The position numbers were made by a program, and so were the translations under genes. From NCBI GenBank assembly GCA_029558535.1, contig JAKQEK010000197.1, forward strand, positions 90,471-154,470: DNA of 64,000 nt. The letters are read 5' to 3'. The notes beneath the pieces are model-generated. The model was not told the DNA's origin. It saw only the letters and a program-made list of their open reading frames with translations, and ran no database searches. This stretch comes from Bacteroidota bacterium (GTDB lineage: Bacteria > Bacteroidota > Bacteroidia > Bacteroidales > ML635J-15). Below, in pieces: positions 61,389 to 64,000 of this stretch. The first letter of the stretch is position 1, and each line of letters opens with the position of its first letter.

Positions 61389-62240
61389 ATGAAGTTTTTT
61401 ATATCCTTATTATTATTATTTTCTTGTTATACTATAATTGCTCAGGATAATGGAACAGCAAAATTTGGACGTAACAGACATTTTAAACTTACAGATTTTA
61501 GTTTAAGCTATTCAGGATCTATTTATAATTTCAGTTCAAAGTATTTAAACCACGTTCACGATTTATATGCTTATTCTCCGCCACAATGGGAAAATACTGA
61601 TTCTATGCTTTATCATGACAACAGATCTGTAATTAATGCAAAACTTAATCTCCAAAGACAATTAGGAAATGAACAGTCTCATTTATATGGTAATTTATCA
61701 TTTGGAATATGCATTAGTACGGGAGGAAGGATAAAAGCATCTTATATGGCTCAATATCATTCGCATACCGATTCGGCAATCATCAATTCCGAACCGGTAA
61801 GAAATCTGGACACAACAATAGTTAAGCAAAATGAATATGTTTATTATTCTACAGACGTAGGATTTGATATTGCATTCACAGTAGGCTCACCACCTAAAAA
61901 TACTTTTTGCGCAGAATCGGGTGTAGGAATAAGTGGAATGAGAAGTGTTACAGAAACTATGTTCTATACCGAATCTTTTTCAATAAATCATAATTACATA
62001 AATCAATATAACAGATTTCTTAATTTTGATAATCTTCAAACATCTACAGTAAAAGTGCAACCTGCTTCTCAAATTCTGATAAAAGCCTATATCCCATTAA
62101 TATTCACCTACAAAATGACAAGAAATCTTTCTTTAATGACCTTATTTCATGGTGGAGTAGAGCTGCAAAAACCTGAAAATAAAAGTTTTTATACTTATCC
62201 GTATTTTACTATTGGAATAGGTTGCAGATTAAGATTTTAG
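61389..62240 (+). CDS. Predicted outer-membrane beta-barrel protein, family not recognised
   Basis: A 283-residue protein from ATG 61389 (MKFFISLLLLFSCYTIIAQD signal; 11 in-frame codons upstream). The mature chain alternates polar and aromatic residues (HLYGNLSFGICISTGGR, YYSTDVGFDIAF) and ends with FTIGIGCRLRF, with a C-terminal Phe typical for outer-membrane barrels. Two Cys in the last half may pair. No family was identified. It is divergent from the TonB receptor and ends 23 bp from the convergent lipoprotein gene. Confidence 0.72.
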   Translation: MKFFISLLLLFSCYTIIAQDNGTAKFGRNRHFKLTDFSLSYSGSIYNFSSKYLNHVHDLYAYSPPQWENTDSMLYHDNRSVINAKLNLQRQLGNEQSHLYGNLSFGICISTGGRIKASYMAQYHSHTDSAIINSEPVRNLDTTIVKQNEYVYYSTDVGFDIAFTVGSPPKNTFCAESGVGISGMRSVTETMFYTESFSINHNYINQYNRFLNFDNLQTSTVKVQPASQILIKAYIPLIFTYKMTRNLSLMTLFHGGVELQKPENKSFYTYPYFTIGIGCRLRF

Positions 62241-62263
62241 TGTATTTTTCCCAAACTCTTCAT

Positions 62264-62899
62264 TTATTCAATTACCGGATCAGGATTTTGTGCTTTTTTA
62301 GCATTTTTAATCGCTTTCTCGTGTTCATGATATTGCTTTTCCAGTTGTTCAAAATTGATAAGCGTTCCTTGTAGTTTAAATTTGTATTTATTTGCAAACG
62401 CAATTTGAGTTTCCTGCGATTTTTTCTGTACTAAAATAAGTTTCCAATATATATCCAAAATTATTTCTGAAATTTCAATACTATTGGCCTCCGTTATCCC
62501 AAAGCTAATCTTATCAATTAAATCGGTGTATTCATTTTGTAATATTTTTTTACAATCAGCCATATTCTCTAAAGCAATCTTTTTATAGTTGATTTCTTTA
62601 TCGAATTCTTCGAGTTTATTAATCGAATCAGTATAAATATCTACTATTCTAACAAGATTACCAATTTGGGCATATTCCTTCGCAATGCTAATACTATCAA
62701 TATTATCACTAATCGAATTATTTATCAATTGTTCCGTAGTCCCAAACAATCCATTAATTCCATCAATCACAGGGCTATAATAAGTAAATATTTTTTCATG
62801 ATAATCCATTGCAGCTTCTTTCTTTTCTTTTGATACATAATTGCACGAAAAACACATTACAGCCAAAGCGATAACAAATAAAATAGTTCTTGCTTTCAT
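62264..62899 (-). CDS. Helical lipoprotein of unknown function
   Basis: A 211-residue protein with lipobox CFSC (Cys19; signal MKARTILFVIALAVMCFSC). The mature part is almost wholly helical, with long heptad-like stretches (SINKLEEFDKEINYKKIALE, FEQLEKQYHEHEKAIKNAKK), so a coiled-coil or four-helix bundle is expected. No enzymatic motif or named family was recognised. It is convergent with the beta-barrel gene at 61.4 kb. Confidence 0.7.
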   Translation of the reverse strand: MKARTILFVIALAVMCFSCNYVSKEKKEAAMDYHEKIFTYYSPVIDGINGLFGTTEQLINNSISDNIDSISIAKEYAQIGNLVRIVDIYTDSINKLEEFDKEINYKKIALENMADCKKILQNEYTDLIDKISFGITEANSIEISEIILDIYWKLILVQKKSQETQIAFANKYKFKLQGTLINFEQLEKQYHEHEKAIKNAKKAQNPDPVIE

Positions 62900-63195
62900 T
62901 TTTTGTAATTATAAATATAATTCAAAGAAACATAAATGTTTTTAATTTACAAAATACATCGGTTTGCAGCTATCCGTCATGCTGCGAATAAGTGCTTTTG
63001 GCACTGGTGGTTGTCAATTTAAGTTTATATTAGATAACAAAACTTTATTTGAATTTAGTCCGATGTCTTTTTGCATTATTAACACAGAATTTATTAATAA
63101 CCACAGACTTGAATTTATTCCTTGTCTGAGGTTATTTATGAATTAGTTTTTCAGGCATTTTGAAAGTACTTATAGAATAATTGTTTTTTATATTC
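62900..63195. other. Intergenic region without a supported gene
   Basis: 296 bp. A 60-codon frame (62964-63146) has no signal, domain or promoter and is not supported. The stretch of about 62960-63020 is less AT-rich than the rest and could be the relic of a repeat or gene. No terminator hairpin was found. Confidence 0.4.
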
Positions 63196-64000
63196 TTACT
63201 TTGTCAGCACCATTTTCTTCGATTCTATTGTTATTCCGTCTGCGACAAGATAGTAGGTATAATTTCCGGCACTCAGGTCATAAGCATAAACAAGTAATTC
63301 GCCACAACCACGTTCCTGTATTTCTACTTGTTTCAGGATATTACCAAGATTATCAATAAAGACAATTTTTGCTTCTTTAACGGTTTCGGGTATCTGAAAA
63401 CTTATTGTGGTTTGTTCTCTAAACGGATTCGGTACGTTCTGATTTAAGACAATAGCCATTTTATTTTCGAGAACTACTTCCTGTTGAAAATCTGCAGGTT
63501 TTGTTGTTTTTGCTTCTATTTCGCCCAGATTATCGAAAACAAACTGTTCGAGATTGTTAAGACGACTTTCAAGCATATTTACACTTTCGCTGAGACTGTC
63601 GTTTATGTATTTCAGCTCTTTTACTGACTCAACCAGTACAGGAATCAGACTGCTGTAATCAATATACAAAATTCCGTTTGCATCTGAACTTACCACTTCA
63701 GGAAATATTAGTTGTACTTCTTGTGCTATAAGTCCCAAATTTGTTCCTTCGCTGAGATTCCGTCCCGGGTTATTGGCTATGTCCCACTCGAAACTTACTC
63801 CTTGCAACAACATTGTTTTGTTTAATGCGTCTTCGATTTCGTTTACGTTGGTTTTAAGTGTTATATCCGACAACTCCGACACAGACTTGATATAATCATC
63901 GCCATAAGTATAGTGCAAATTGAAATATCTTATCTCCGAATATTCGCTAATGCCGAATGCACCCAAAGACCTTACCGCCCAGTAAACAACAGTATCATTT
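63196..64000 (-). CDS. Endosialidase-chaperone (peptidase S74-like) protein with C-terminal sorting-like domain (5' partial)
   Basis: The frame is open to the right end of the window, so the N-terminus is missing; 267 residues are seen. An S74-type intramolecular chaperone domain lies at the front (DITLKTNVNEIEDALNKTML, NLGLIAQEVQLIFPEVVSSD, YIDYSSLIPVLVESVKELKY). A coiled coil follows (SESVNMLESRLNNLEQF). The last 80 residues (LNQNVPNPFREQTTISFQIP and GNYTYYLVADG) look like a T9SS type A-like sorting domain. In phage and bacterial fibres the S74 part guides trimerisation and is cut off; here it sits next to a sorting domain, as is common in Bacteroidota. The full protein is probably a secreted fibre. 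Confidence 0.86.
   Translation of the reverse strand, partial: NDTVVYWAVRSLGAFGISEYSEIRYFNLHYTYGDDYIKSVSELSDITLKTNVNEIEDALNKTMLLQGVSFEWDIANNPGRNLSEGTNLGLIAQEVQLIFPEVVSSDANGILYIDYSSLIPVLVESVKELKYINDSLSESVNMLESRLNNLEQFVFDNLGEIEAKTTKPADFQQEVVLENKMAIVLNQNVPNPFREQTTISFQIPETVKEAKIVFIDNLGNILKQVEIQERGCGELLVYAYDLSAGNYTYYLVADGITIESKKMVLTK

Noticed and set aside
62964..63146. A 60-codon plus-strand frame
   Set aside because: No promoter, ribosome site, signal or domain; too short to support as a gene.

Overview
The window is AT-rich DNA from a member of the Bacteroidota. The evidence is type IX secretion (T9SS) sorting domains of both type A and type B, a PorP/SprF-family protein, GldF and GldG, dnaN next to gldFG, many SPII lipoproteins and TonB-dependent receptors, and recurrent TTG-(17-23 bp)-TAnnTTTG promoters. 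The genus cannot be named from the sequence. No integrase, transposase, phage module or CRISPR array is present.

Layout. 1-7.5 kb: the 3' part of a giant SprB-repeat adhesin, its PorP/SprF partner and a large repetitive secreted protein. 7.5-13.7 kb: a patatin/beta-barrel protein, a UbiA prenyltransferase, a VTT-domain membrane protein and a PorE-like OmpA lipoprotein. 13.7-19.7 kb: an apparent acetate/monocarboxylate uptake and sensing locus with an ActP-like symporter, a DUF485 protein, a Crp/Fnr regulator and a Cache-PAS-PAS-CBS-DUF294 sensor. 19.8-24.8 kb: a lipocalin, rplS, a BatA/VWA protein and two exported proteins of unknown role. 24.9-28.2 kb: a polyamine operon, speA-speB-deoxyhypusine synthase-like. 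28.6-35.4 kb: an exonuclease, dnaN, a DUF4340 protein, a WG-repeat protein and gldG-gldF. 35.5-40.7 kb: a PagL-like protein, a double-OmpA protein, tRNA-Arg(CCT) with a duplicated 3' end, a toxin-antitoxin pair and prs. 40.9-51.4 kb: two giant T9SS type A cargo proteins that share a module. 51.5-56.9 kb: a DEAD-box helicase, a sodium:solute symporter and a TonB-dependent receptor. 56.9-57.5 kb: a compact GIY-YIG nuclease cassette between direct repeats. 57.5-64 kb: FetAB-like ABC genes, a second TonB receptor, small unknown proteins and a partial endosialidase-chaperone protein with a C-terminal sorting-like domain.

The best candidate for an undescribed system is the GIY-YIG cassette at 56,876-57,462. 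A 98-residue GIY-YIG protein lies between two 129-bp direct repeats (123/129 identical by eye). Each repeat holds two inverted, imperfect hairpins with the same design: a 2-nt bulge and an 11-nt loop. This resembles a REPIN (paired REP) flanking a resident nuclease, with GIY-YIG in the place of the usual RAYT transposase. A minimal sequence with the same end motif lies at the junction of the duplicated tRNA-Arg 3' end at 38.2 kb, which suggests that such sequences move or rearrange in this genome. Mobility is inference, because the window holds only one complete copy.

Several reading frames can be extended upstream through TTG codons that are really promoter elements (crp, the giant protein at 40.9 kb, the TonB receptor at 61 kb). 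Downstream starts were chosen for these genes.
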